The notes beneath the pieces are model-generated. The model had not been told where the DNA came from, did not search any database, and was given only the letters and a program-made list of their open reading frames with translations. From the NCBI GenBank assembly GCA_002733995.1, contig NVXR01000003.1, positions 186,001 through 250,000 on the forward strand: a stretch of 64,000 nt of DNA, in the 5' to 3' direction. How positions within the stretch are numbered: position 1 is the first letter of the stretch; every line of letters starts with the position of its first letter. The stretch is from Desulfotalea sp. (lineage in GTDB: Bacteria > Desulfobacterota > Desulfobulbia > Desulfobulbales > Desulfocapsaceae). Shown here one piece after another: positions 54,595 through 64,000 of the stretch. The translations under genes were made by a program, and so were the position numbers.

Positions 54595-56031
54595 TTAGTG
54601 GTAACTGGTGTGGTATTTTTTCTCCAGGTGGACGCTATAGCGCGATATGGCGAAGCATAATACCCAGAAGACGATGGCTGCAAAAACGTAGGATTCTTTT
54701 GTGAATCCGAGCCATTCAGAATCTGCCATAGCCGCTTTTGCAATTCCAAGGAGATCGAGCAGGCCGATTACAGCTACCAGAGTCGTATCTTTTAGTAGGG
54801 ATAGAAAGTTGTTGGCAAGACCGGGTATAACCAGCCGAAGTGTCTGGGGCAGGATAACCACTGTCATCATCTTCCAGTAGGGCCAGCCAAGAGCTTTTGC
54901 CGCTTCATACTGCCCTTTAGGAATCCCCTGCAAGCCCCCCCGAATAACCTCTGCCATGTAAGCCGCGTAGAAAAATGCAATGCCAATAAGTGCGCGCAAC
55001 AATTTGTTAAAGGTTACGTTTTCTGGCAGAAAGAGGGGAAACATCACACTTGCCATAAAGAGTACCGAAACAAGTGGTACGCCTCGTACTAGCTCAATAA
55101 ACGATATGCAGACAACCTTTATAACTGGTAGCTCTGAGCGTCTGCCAAGAGCCAGTAGGATTCCTATTGGCAGGGCGGTTGCCATACCCGTTCCCGCAAC
55201 AACGAGGGTGAGAAATAAGCCGCCCCAAAAATGCGTTTCCACAGGGGGGAGTCCTAAAACGCCACCAAGCAGCATATAAAAACAGAGAACTGGAAAGGCG
55301 GAGAATAACATAATCCAACGCCAACCCATGGTGGATAAACTGCGAATCAATACAAGGCAGAGCATGAGAAAGCTCATAAGTATACCGACGGTTGCAGCTA
55401 TTTCACGACTAATCAGGGAGTGAGTTATAAAATATACGCCCCCCCCAATCAGTAAGGCACCTAAGAGCCTAAAACCTATAGCTCTTGCATCGGCTCCAAT
55501 CGGGGCCACAATTGTATCTATCTTGGAAAGCGTAGAAAAAGCTAATGGAAGAAAAAAGTATGCCCCCATGAGTATCGAGCCAACAGGTCCCACGATGAAA
55601 AAGGTGAGGGCTATTCCCAGTAGTCCGAGAAGGGCTTGGCGGGAATTGTTCTTGAAAATTGTTGATGCAAGGATGGGCGTTAAGTTAAAGGCAAGGATAA
55701 GTACCATTACGTTTATTCGCCAACGTTCCATTTCCGGGTAAAATCCATAGGTGAAAACACCCATGCGGACATTAATGAATGCCCAGCAGGCACCTGTTTG
55801 TCCATTGGCGGCCGCCTCATCGCATACCGCACGAGAATCTCCAAACCACGTGGCATTGATTAATGCCCAACTAATAAAAGATGGAATAGTTACATAAAGA
55901 ATGGCAACGCCGACAATTGTAAGAAGGGTATTAGATGGGGATGAAAACAAGTTTGTTCTCAGCCAGCCAATGAGTCCTGTACTTAAATCCGGGGAGGGCT
56001 GTGGTGTTTTTGCTGACCAGTGATTTGGCAT
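54595..56031 (-). CDS. Amino-acid ABC transporter permease (AapM-like)
   Basis: [77 protein letters not shown]. Confidence 0.93.
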   Translation of the reverse strand: MPNHWSAKTPQPSPDLSTGLIGWLRTNLFSSPSNTLLTIVGVAILYVTIPSFISWALINATWFGDSRAVCDEAAANGQTGACWAFINVRMGVFTYGFYPEMERWRINVMVLILAFNLTPILASTIFKNNSRQALLGLLGIALTFFIVGPVGSILMGAYFFLPLAFSTLSKIDTIVAPIGADARAIGFRLLGALLIGGGVYFITHSLISREIAATVGILMSFLMLCLVLIRSLSTMGWRWIMLFSAFPVLCFYMLLGGVLGLPPVETHFWGGLFLTLVVAGTGMATALPIGILLALGRRSELPVIKVVCISFIELVRGVPLVSVLFMASVMFPLFLPENVTFNKLLRALIGIAFFYAAYMAEVIRGGLQGIPKGQYEAAKALGWPYWKMMTVVILPQTLRLVIPGLANNFLSLLKDTTLVAVIGLLDLLGIAKAAMADSEWLGFTKESYVFAAIVFWVLCFAISRYSVHLEKKYHTSYH

Positions 56032-56034
56032 TCG

Positions 56035-57243
56035 TTATCCCTCCTGGCCGCGAAGGGCAATGTTGTTATTGTACCAGTTCATAAAGAATGAGATGACCAA
56101 GCTGATTGATAAGTATGCGGCCATTGTAATGGTGATAATCTCAACAGCCTGACCCGACTGATTGAGAGCTGTCCCTGCAAAAACATGGACAAGTTCAGGG
56201 TAGCCAATAACCACCGCAAGTGATGAGTTTTTAATCAGGGTGAGATATTGGCTTATCAAGGGTGGTGTAACAACACGCATTGCCTGGGGGATAATAATAA
56301 GTCGATACATGAGTCCTGGACGATACCCCAAAGCCAGTGCGGCTTCTGTCTGTCCTTTATCCACAGCCATGATACCCGAGCGAACATATTCACCAATAAA
56401 AGTGGCGGAATAGAGTGTTAAGGCGAGCCACAGGGCAATAAGCTCTGGGAGTACAGTGAATCCACCAGCGAAATTAAAGCCTTTAAGGGTGGGGACTTCC
56501 CAGTGCATGGGGGAACCGCTTGCCGTGAAACTGATGAGCGGCAAAATGACAAGGAGGGCAGATGCGACGAGATAAGCTGGGAATCGTTTGCCTGTTTGTC
56601 GTTGTCGATATCGGCTCCAGTAAATAAGAATGGCTGAAAGTATAAAGGTTATGGCAAAGGTTATCGTGGTGATGTTAAAGCCTTGTTCTAATAAAGGCTT
56701 TGGTAGTTGCAATCCACGATTACAGAGGAAAATAATCCCGCTAAAATCAAATGCCTGACGGGGTCCGGGCAGTGGTGCAAGTATGGCCAGATACCAGAAG
56801 AGCACCTGCAGGAGCAGGGGGATATTGCGGATAATTTCAGTGTATGCTGCAGCCATCCGCGAAACTAACCAGTTTGGGGATAGTCGGATTACGCCTAAAA
56901 AGAAACCGAAAAATGAGGAGAAAATGATCCCAAGAACCGATACCAGTAAGGTGTTGAGGATACCAACGACGAGAGCATCCGCGTAGGTACTCTGGCTGGA
57001 GTATTCTATCAGTGTCTGGCTGATATCAAAGCCCGCAGGTTCACTGAGGAAGCCAAAACCTGTAGTGATTCCCGCTTTGCTCAGGTTGGTGCTTATGTTG
57101 TAGAGGGCATAACCCAACACAAAAGCGAGCATGAGCACCACTAAGGTTTGGGCAATCCAACCCCGAACGCGGGAGTCGTAAAGAAAACGTAATTTTGACC
57201 CACCAGTTCCGGGTCCTTTCCCATTGTTTTGCATTTTTACCAT
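56035..57243 (-). CDS. Amino-acid ABC transporter permease (AapQ-like)
   Basis: YTEIIRNIPLLLQVLFWYLAIL; ATFIGEYVRSGIMAVDKGQTEAALALGYRPGLMYRLIIIPQAMRVVTPPLISQYL. Confidence 0.93.
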   Translation of the reverse strand: MVKMQNNGKGPGTGGSKLRFLYDSRVRGWIAQTLVVLMLAFVLGYALYNISTNLSKAGITTGFGFLSEPAGFDISQTLIEYSSQSTYADALVVGILNTLLVSVLGIIFSSFFGFFLGVIRLSPNWLVSRMAAAYTEIIRNIPLLLQVLFWYLAILAPLPGPRQAFDFSGIIFLCNRGLQLPKPLLEQGFNITTITFAITFILSAILIYWSRYRQRQTGKRFPAYLVASALLVILPLISFTASGSPMHWEVPTLKGFNFAGGFTVLPELIALWLALTLYSATFIGEYVRSGIMAVDKGQTEAALALGYRPGLMYRLIIIPQAMRVVTPPLISQYLTLIKNSSLAVVIGYPELVHVFAGTALNQSGQAVEIITITMAAYLSISLVISFFMNWYNNNIALRGQEG

Positions 57244-57291
57244 ATATTAAATATCTTGGGTGACGAGTTAGAGGGGTGATAAGAATCATGA

Positions 57292-57339
57292 CCACAAACA
57301 CCAGGATAAACGTCATAAATCTTATCCCGGTGTTTGTGG
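57292..57339. repeat. Long inverted repeat between binding-protein and permease genes
   Basis: CCACAAACACCAGGATAA-N12-TTATCCCGGTGTTTGTGG, 18-bp arms with one mismatch. Confidence 0.9.
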
Positions 57340-57617
57340 CTACGATAAACCAATGGTACGTACAAGGCTCGCCTGCTCTTCTTAAGAACATCGTATTGTT
57401 TGCAGGTAAGCGATTGAGAACTGAAAATTACTTGTTACATCTTTGCAAAGAGGAGAATATATACAATATTTAGCAAGAATCAGCAAATCTAGCAGTCTTT
57501 GCCGTGACGCTGAGCCAATATGAGTAGAAAACTATAACATATTGGTTTAGCGACACGGCATGTGCTGTCGTAGTAAAGGTGGTATTCTAACCTTGTACGA
57601 AAAAGTCAAATGACCGA

Positions 57618-58652
57618 CTAGCGAATAGGAGGGGCGTATAATATACCACCCTTATTCCACAGTGCATTAACACCACGTTCTAAGCCAAGAACGGTGTTGG
57701 GTCCTACATTACGTTCGAACATTTCTCCGTAGTTACCCACGTGTTTAATGATTCTATAGGCCCAATCTTTGGTGAGTCCATTGTATTGCCCGTAATTTGT
57801 AGAAACGCCAAGGAATCGTTTGATTGCAGGGTTGTCAGATTTCATCATCTCATCGACGTTTTGAGAGGTGATTCCCATCTCTTCTGCGTTAATGAGGGCA
57901 AAGAGAGTCCAGCGCACGATGTCACTCCACTGCTGATCACCTTGGCGTACCGCTGGTCCTAGAGGTTCTTTTGAGATAACTTCAGGTAAAATAATATGGT
58001 CCTGGGGGTTACCCAAGGTTGAACGGCGGGCTGCAAGGCCGGAGGTGTCGGTGGTATAAACGTCGCAGCGTCCGGTGTCATAAATGACGGTGGCCTCATC
58101 GGCACTCTCGTACACAACAGGCTTGTAGGTCATCTTGTTTGCAGTGAAATAGTCAGAGAGGTTTAGCTCTGTGGTTGTTCCTGACTGGGTACAGACACTG
58201 GCTCCATCGAGTTCCTTGGCGCTTGTCACACCGAGGTCTCTTTTTACCATGAAACCTTGACCATCATAAAAGAGAACACCAACAAATTCCAAGCCTAGCT
58301 TGGTGTCGCGCTGGTAGGTCCAGGTGGTGTTTCTGGTGAGAATATCAATCTCTCCAGACTGTAGAGCGGTAAAGGCTTCTTTGAAGGCGACAGGGGTAAA
58401 TCGAGCTTTAGTTGGGTCATCAAAAATGGCGGCGGCGACGGCTCGTGCAAAGTCAACATCCATTCCTGTCCAGTGGCCTTTGGCATCTGGTGCTGAAAAG
58501 CCGATAACTTTACCGGAAACTCCAGCGTTAACGTAACCTTTTTCTTTAACAGCGTCCAAGGTGCTGGCGAGGCAGCTTCCAGAAATCATGGTTGCAATTG
58601 TTGTAGCAACAACAGCGAGGGCTTTGAGAGCCTTCATACATTTCTCCTTCAT
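57618..58652 (-). CDS. Amino-acid ABC transporter substrate-binding protein (AapJ-like)
   Basis: Signal peptide with LASTLDAVKEKGYVNAGVSGKVIGFSAPDAKGHWTGMDVDFARAVAAAIF; WRYGEMFERNVGPNT-type C-terminus (GNYGEMFERNVGPNTVLGLERGVNALWNKGGILYAPP). Confidence 0.93.
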   Translation of the reverse strand: MKEKCMKALKALAVVATTIATMISGSCLASTLDAVKEKGYVNAGVSGKVIGFSAPDAKGHWTGMDVDFARAVAAAIFDDPTKARFTPVAFKEAFTALQSGEIDILTRNTTWTYQRDTKLGLEFVGVLFYDGQGFMVKRDLGVTSAKELDGASVCTQSGTTTELNLSDYFTANKMTYKPVVYESADEATVIYDTGRCDVYTTDTSGLAARRSTLGNPQDHIILPEVISKEPLGPAVRQGDQQWSDIVRWTLFALINAEEMGITSQNVDEMMKSDNPAIKRFLGVSTNYGQYNGLTKDWAYRIIKHVGNYGEMFERNVGPNTVLGLERGVNALWNKGGILYAPPIR

Positions 58653-58733
58653 TTTTGTTTATCTTCTTCCAAGACGCAGCTGTATCCAGGGGATAGAAAT
58701 GAGTCTTGAACTCTCTAAGCAATGCAGCATGGG

Positions 58734-58757
58734 AACGACACTCGGTGGAGTGTCGTT
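58734..58757. repeat. Perfect 10-bp stem / 4-nt loop hairpin overlapping the dehydrogenase stop codon
   Basis: AACGACACTC-GGTG-GAGTGTCGTT. Confidence 0.85.
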
Positions 58758-59970
58758 AATTGCCATCTACATAGTCCTGTAAGTAATTAAATTTATCCGT
58801 AAGCTTACCCTGTTCTGCAATAGTCGCCCGTTTGATAATTTCGTCCTCGTCTTTTCCGAGAAAGGCGGGCAGAACGTTTGCCACCAGTTCATCACCAAAA
58901 CTCATTGAAGCATCTCGTGCCAGTTCGCAGGGGAGGTTATCAACGGCCATGACGGTAATATTACCTTCATCGGAGAATGGGTTTTCCACCAGATCGTCGC
59001 ACGGGTTATAGTCGTAGATAGGATCTGCAATTGTACTTGGTTGTTTTGTGGAGGGGATTGAGCCTTCTATATCGCAGGTAATATCGGCTATTACGTTGAT
59101 TTTAAAGTCATCTCGTAGCATATCTTTTCTGTCAAAGAGGACAGGTGCCTGGGGGGCCCAGAATGCTGAAGCAATGAGTATATCGGCATGTTGCGTATAT
59201 TTTAGGAAATCGCCGTCGTATCTTTGCGGTTCCTTGTAGAACTCATTTCGACTAAAATCTGTTCCGTCTGCTTTCTTGTTGTAATTTCTTACGTTGAGCT
59301 GACAAAATACCGGAAAATCAAAGTGTTGTTCTAAGAATTGAGAAGGAGTAACTTTGCGGATTCCCATGCCAATGAGGACTTCAATGGCACCTTTGGCTAC
59401 CCGTCCGCCTCCTGTGAGGATTATTTTTACAGGAGGTAGTGTTACTCTAGAAAACTCGTTTTTCAGGTCTTCAATATCAAAGCAATCGTTCGCTCTTTTG
59501 AGCTCAAAAAGATTGTAACGTTTACCGTAGGTCAAGATGCCATTATAGGCACCGACTATTCCAGCCCATCTACCAAAGGCGATAATTCTGCTACCATTTT
59601 TCGCGGTTAATGTTTCATAGTCTATGAGTCGTATCTTCTTTTGCAGAATCTCCTGGAGCAAATCGCGATTGTACGCCTGTTTTTTGATTGTATGACTGAA
59701 GAAAAAATATGTTTTTTCCGTGATCAGTGAGGGAATTGGAACTTCTTTCACTCCGAAAATAACATCACAATCATCAAGGGTCTTAACAATTTTTATGCCA
59801 GAATCTTCGTAATCCTGATCAGAAAAACACCTGATATCACTTTGTTCGGCGACTATTTCGACATTCGGATATTTTTCCAGTACCTTTTGGGCATGTCCGG
59901 GTGGAAGTGCAACCCTTCTGTCAACTGGAACTTTTCCTTCTCTGATTAAACCTATTTTTGTTTTTTTCAT
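58756..59970 (-). CDS. AlaDH/PNT N-terminal-domain dehydrogenase, saccharopine-dehydrogenase-like
   Basis: KIGLIREGKVPVDRRVALPPGHAQKVLEKYPNVEIVAE; FGRWAGIVGAYNGILTYG; ILTGGGRVAKGAIEVL; VIADITCDIEGSIP. Confidence 0.85.
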   Translation of the reverse strand: MKKTKIGLIREGKVPVDRRVALPPGHAQKVLEKYPNVEIVAEQSDIRCFSDQDYEDSGIKIVKTLDDCDVIFGVKEVPIPSLITEKTYFFFSHTIKKQAYNRDLLQEILQKKIRLIDYETLTAKNGSRIIAFGRWAGIVGAYNGILTYGKRYNLFELKRANDCFDIEDLKNEFSRVTLPPVKIILTGGGRVAKGAIEVLIGMGIRKVTPSQFLEQHFDFPVFCQLNVRNYNKKADGTDFSRNEFYKEPQRYDGDFLKYTQHADILIASAFWAPQAPVLFDRKDMLRDDFKINVIADITCDIEGSIPSTKQPSTIADPIYDYNPCDDLVENPFSDEGNITVMAVDNLPCELARDASMSFGDELVANVLPAFLGKDEDEIIKRATIAEQGKLTDKFNYLQDYVDGN

Positions 59971-60203
59971 GATGTCTCAAATTGGCATGATTTACTATTG
60001 GTAAAATTGTGGAAAAAGCCATTTTTGTAAAGTAGCACAAATCTATATACTTATTTCGAGTTTTCTTCGCCAGAAATACTTCTTCTACAGGTCATTTTTT
60101 TAATACCCTCGTTAGGGTAAAGGTCCTTGTTGTGGGTATTGGATGGGGTAGTACAGGTGGGAGTAAGGTTCACTTGTAATACCTGTGTTCTGGTAAAAAT
60201 AAC

Positions 60204-60770
60204 TTAAGCAACCAGTTGTTGTGCAAAGAGCTGGAGATGTTTTTTCTGCTCTTCTTCCAGTTTATCAGGACTGGTACATCTGGCTAGATAAATTTCCCCG
60301 GCTTTAATCGTCTTATGGGGATTCTGAAGTTTGTTAAAGGCTGTGAAAACGGGTTCTGCGTTGTCTTCGTAAGGACCAGAGCCGGTGATGAGCAGAGCCT
60401 GACGTTGCCCCTCGACCAGAGACGTATGGTCGGGTTTGTGATAATTTGTATAGAGTGAGTACGTGCGGTCGATGAATGTTTTTAATGGTCCCGCAAGAGC
60501 CCAAAAGTAGAGGGGAGAGGTAAAGATGACAAGGTCAGCGGCTATCATAGTTTGCAAAATGCCATTGGCATCATCTTTATGTATGCAGGAAAAACTACAG
60601 GGCTCTTGCTTACATTTCCCGCATGCAAGACATGCCTTGATATCTTTTTCAAAAAGAAAGATGGATTCAACCTCATGTCCCAGAGACTTGAGTTCAACCT
60701 CTACAATGTTTGCAGCTGTTGCGGTGTTTCCTCTTTTTCGAGCGCCTCCATGTAGTGTTAAAACCTTCAT
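60204..60770 (-). CDS. Flavodoxin-fold NAD(P)H-dependent FMN reductase / iron-sulfur flavoprotein-like
   Basis: MKVLTLHGGARKRGNTATAANIVE; CLACGKCKQEPCSFSCIHKDD; VIFTSPLYFWALAGPLKTFIDRTY; start refined to 60770. Confidence 0.9.
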   Translation of the reverse strand: MKVLTLHGGARKRGNTATAANIVEVELKSLGHEVESIFLFEKDIKACLACGKCKQEPCSFSCIHKDDANGILQTMIAADLVIFTSPLYFWALAGPLKTFIDRTYSLYTNYHKPDHTSLVEGQRQALLITGSGPYEDNAEPVFTAFNKLQNPHKTIKAGEIYLARCTSPDKLEEEQKKHLQLFAQQLVA

Positions 60771-61000
60771 GATCTCTTCTCCTTTATTAACTGAATTTTG
60801 ATAGGAATCATCGATATTGTGGGTAGGTTTATTATTTGGTTTTAAAGGTATTGTCAAATAAATCCTGTCTAATGCAGATAGGCAAAGGCAATTATTGACC
60901 GTATTCGTATAGGTAAATCGTATTTGATTAAAAGGATAAATCTATTATTCTGGGTGTTACGTGTTTCTTGAATTGCTTCGCTCTTGCCGGGGGAAATTGT

Positions 61001-61492
61001 ATGATTTTCTATTTACACATTGCACACTCGCTGGATCGACAGTTGCAAAAAAACAGCACATCCTTGACTAAGTCGGACCTGGCGGTGCTCAAATGCAGGC
61101 AGCTTCTATGTGATATCAGAGAGTATGGCCTGCGCCATGAGCAGGTACTGAATAAGCGTACCCGAAAAGGGGAAAAGCGGCTAAAGAACTGTGTTAAATA
61201 TGACATGGGTGCTGGTTGGAGGTTGGTGACGGTTATGAACAATAATCATCTATTCCTGACCTTTTTAGGGAGCCACGACGGGACAGACCAGTGGTTTAGT
61301 CGTCACAAGGGGGAAGATTTTCTGCCGGAAAACCATAATTACAGTTGCAGGCGGATACGTATTACAGATCGTATAGGGAGGGTGGTTGTGCTTGGTGGGG
61401 GAGAGCTGAGCGAAGCCGATGTCTATGAGGCTGAGTTAGAGGCGAAGTTGGATGAAGTCACCCTACTCTCTATCTTCCGGGGATTGAGCTGA
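61001..61492 (+). CDS. RelE/ParE-superfamily-like protein, no adjacent antitoxin
   Basis: KRLKNCVKYDMGAGWRLVTVMNNNHLFLTFLGSHDGTDQWFSRHKG resembles RelE-like core; longer ORF starts at 60968. Confidence 0.5.
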   Translation: MIFYLHIAHSLDRQLQKNSTSLTKSDLAVLKCRQLLCDIREYGLRHEQVLNKRTRKGEKRLKNCVKYDMGAGWRLVTVMNNNHLFLTFLGSHDGTDQWFSRHKGEDFLPENHNYSCRRIRITDRIGRVVVLGGGELSEADVYEAELEAKLDEVTLLSIFRGLS

Positions 61493-61566
61493 AATTAACT
61501 TGTAATAGTTGGCGGCATGCTAGCTTGAGCCAGTGAAAAATATGATTTTTATGGCCATTTCGGCAA

Positions 61567-61609
61567 AACGCCCATGGGAAATTTTGGACAGCAATTTCCC
61601 ATGGGCGTT
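61567..61609. terminator. Perfect 17-bp inverted repeat, putative bidirectional terminator lacking a clear T-tract
   Basis: AACGCCCATGGGAAATT-N9-AATTTCCCATGGGCGTT between convergent genes. Confidence 0.65.
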
Positions 61610-61649
61610 GAAGGTCCGTAGACGGATTAAAAATGGTGCAGTTGAACTA

Positions 61650-63659
61650 TCAAACTTTAAAACTTGCTACAATATCATTGAGTTCGGTTGAGCTGTTAAG
61701 CATTTTTTGAGCATTGTCTTTGACGTTACTACTGTTATCTGAAATGTTTTGTGAGGCAGTGGAAACTTCGGCGATATCCTTTGTAATATCGGATGCGACC
61801 GTTGAACTTTGGCTCACGTTTTCATTCACTTCTTGTATACCTTGGCTGACCTGGGAGATATTTTCCGCTATTTCCCGTGTTGTGGCTGTCTGCTCTTCAA
61901 CGGCTGTTGCAATGGAACCAACGATTTCATTTACTCCGGTGATCACTTCAGTGATCTGGTCAATACCAGCACCCGATACCTTAGTTGTGTCTTGCACGTC
62001 TTCAATGAGGGTTTTAATGTCTAGAGTTGCAGCCGCTGTTTGTTTGGCCAACTCTTTGATCTCGTTGGCAACAACAGCAAAACCTTTTCCAGCATCTCCG
62101 GCTCTTGCCGCTTCAATAGTTGCATTGAGTGCTAGCAGATTGGTTTGCTCTGAGATTTCTGTGATTGTCTCTGTGACCTTACCAATCTTATCTGCTGCCT
62201 GACCAAGTTCTGCCATATGCTTGGAAGTCGTTTCCGCCTGTTTTACGGCATCGTGGGATATTCCCCTCGCCTTTTCTGCATTTTCTGCAATTTCATTTAT
62301 AGTTGCACTCATCTCTTCTGCTGCCGAGGCGACCATGTTTGTGTTGGTTGCGGATTGCTCCATAGCTGCTGCGACATTTTCAAGATTTGTACTCATCTCT
62401 TCCGAGGCGGTGGCTACGTTTGTAGCTCGAGATAGTGTATCGTCTGAGTTCTGTAACAGGTTGTCGGAGATAGTGGTAAGGAGGTTAGAGCTGGTGGCGA
62501 CATCTGATGAATTTACTCCAATTTGTTTGATAATATGCTGGAGTTTTTCAATGAAATGATTAAACCATTGGGCCAGGTCACCAAGTTCGTCTTCAGATAC
62601 GACTTCAAGCCGCTTGGTTAAGTCCCCTTCACCCTGGGCGATGTCCTTGAGCATGGCCGCAGCGTTTGCTATTGGTCTTGTAATGCTGTTGGCGAGGAAT
62701 AACCCCAAAAAGCAGAATATTGCCACCAGTATGGCACTAACAATAAAAAGTATTTTTGTTAGTGATGCCACCTTTTCCATAACCTCTGATTTAGCTATCA
62801 GACCAATAAATTTATAACCTAAAGTTGGGGAACTGTGAACTACCGCCAGAAATGTTTCTCCCCCTAACTGCACTTCGAGAGATCCGTTTTGAATTGCATT
62901 GAGACTGGTATAGGCGGGGATACCGAGTTTCCCCATGTTTTTGAAACTAGATTGAGGCATATCAGGATTGGCAAGGATCGTGCCGTCTTGTTGGGCGAGA
63001 ATAACAAAGCCGGTTTTGCCGATTGTGGCTTTATCGATGATGTCCGTCATAACCTTTAAGGACACATCAATTCCAGCGACGCCAACAAACTGTCCATTCT
63101 CGTCTTTTATAGGTGCCACAACAGCCAGAACTGCTGTTTGTGTAGAAATTGTCATATAGGCTGGGGTCATAAAGAGTTGGCCAGACCTTTTTACATCTGA
63201 GTACCAGTCACGTGTTCTGGGATCAAATCTAGCAGGCATGGCACTCGGTGCCGAAGACCCATAGCCACCGAATTTTGTTCCCAGATAAACTTCAAGGTAT
63301 GAGTCGTCTGAGTCATGGACAACCCTTAAAAAATTGTGCATCTCAACTGCGTAGGGGCTAGCATCTTCAGGTCTTATCAGTTGTTTACGCGTGGTTTTCA
63401 AAAAACTAGGGATGGTATCGTCAACTTTTCGGATTGTAGATGCTTTGGTAATTATTTTGACTGTATTCTTGACTCCGTCAATATAGAAGGTGAAACCTTT
63501 GTCTATCTGCTGAAGTTCCTGCTTTGTCGTGGATATAAATGACTCTAGGGCGTCATTTTTGATGTTATGTAACAAAAATGAGGAGAGAATGACAATAGGT
63601 ATCAGGGAGGTGCCAGCAAATGCTGCGATGAGTTTTTTCTTAATTGTGAGTGCTTTCAT
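61650..63659 (-). CDS. Methyl-accepting chemotaxis protein with dCache-type sensor domain and HAMP
   Basis: [16 protein letters not shown] Cache-like; HAMP; signalling tip [40 protein letters not shown]. Confidence 0.95.
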   Translation of the reverse strand: MKALTIKKKLIAAFAGTSLIPIVILSSFLLHNIKNDALESFISTTKQELQQIDKGFTFYIDGVKNTVKIITKASTIRKVDDTIPSFLKTTRKQLIRPEDASPYAVEMHNFLRVVHDSDDSYLEVYLGTKFGGYGSSAPSAMPARFDPRTRDWYSDVKRSGQLFMTPAYMTISTQTAVLAVVAPIKDENGQFVGVAGIDVSLKVMTDIIDKATIGKTGFVILAQQDGTILANPDMPQSSFKNMGKLGIPAYTSLNAIQNGSLEVQLGGETFLAVVHSSPTLGYKFIGLIAKSEVMEKVASLTKILFIVSAILVAIFCFLGLFLANSITRPIANAAAMLKDIAQGEGDLTKRLEVVSEDELGDLAQWFNHFIEKLQHIIKQIGVNSSDVATSSNLLTTISDNLLQNSDDTLSRATNVATASEEMSTNLENVAAAMEQSATNTNMVASAAEEMSATINEIAENAEKARGISHDAVKQAETTSKHMAELGQAADKIGKVTETITEISEQTNLLALNATIEAARAGDAGKGFAVVANEIKELAKQTAAATLDIKTLIEDVQDTTKVSGAGIDQITEVITGVNEIVGSIATAVEEQTATTREIAENISQVSQGIQEVNENVSQSSTVASDITKDIAEVSTASQNISDNSSNVKDNAQKMLNSSTELNDIVASFKV

Positions 63660-64000
63660 TACAGTCCTTGAATTGTGAATAAAAAATGAAGATTAATATA
63701 ATTATTTTGAGTTCTTTAGCAGAAGGATAGGGGAGTGAGATAGAGAAATCAAGGTAAATACGTTTGCTGGGGGGTGGAAGTAGTAATATAGGGAAGCGGG
63801 GTGACGCATTAGTAAAATAGCTGGCCAAAAAGAAAAGTTGCAGGATGCGATGGGAGGGTATTTTTTAATAAAACTGGATGTATAAGGTTGTTTAAGCCTT
63901 TACGGGTTCGAGGGGTATAGTGGAGGTTGGCAACAAACAATAGTATCTTTTGGCAAGGTCTTATTTACCATACTTGAAGTATCTGTATTTTGTCTCTCGG

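Noticed and set aside
61714-62559. Overlapping + strand ORFs (162 aa, 112 aa) across the MCP gene
   Set aside because: Low-complexity Ser/Val/Ala-rich antisense translations of the MCP signalling helices

Overview
The window looks like a chromosomal core region of a Desulfobacterota-type (sulfate-reducer-like) bacterium; the taxon is inferred from gene content only. Main contents: an RlmKL/Pal/Cmk/HisC/GatCA block; a YeeE-TusA-DsrE-type sulfur-trafficking locus that includes a 57-aa ORF missing from the supplied track; dnaN-gyrB-gyrA-gpsA; parB-parA with a perfect parS site in the nadB leader; four tRNA genes (Ser-UGA, Ser-GCU, Glu-UUC, Lys-UUU); an RdgC-like gene with a conserved-looking partner ORF; gatB, radC and hemW; a GntR-regulated proline catabolism pair; and an Aap-type amino-acid ABC operon bracketed by an AlaDH/saccharopine-dehydrogenase-like gene and an MmgE/PrpD gene. 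There are also several signal-transduction proteins (two hybrid kinases, HD-GYP, MCP, a PilZ-like protein). The clearest unannotated structure is a heavily frameshifted, nearly full-length transposase pseudogene at about 34.6-35.85 kb. The best candidates for follow-up are the DsrE-like cassette, the RdgC/partner pair, the candidate origin upstream of dnaN, and the aap/MmgE operon. I saw no CRISPR array, prophage, or convincing new defence system. All calls come from reading the sequence; no searches were run.
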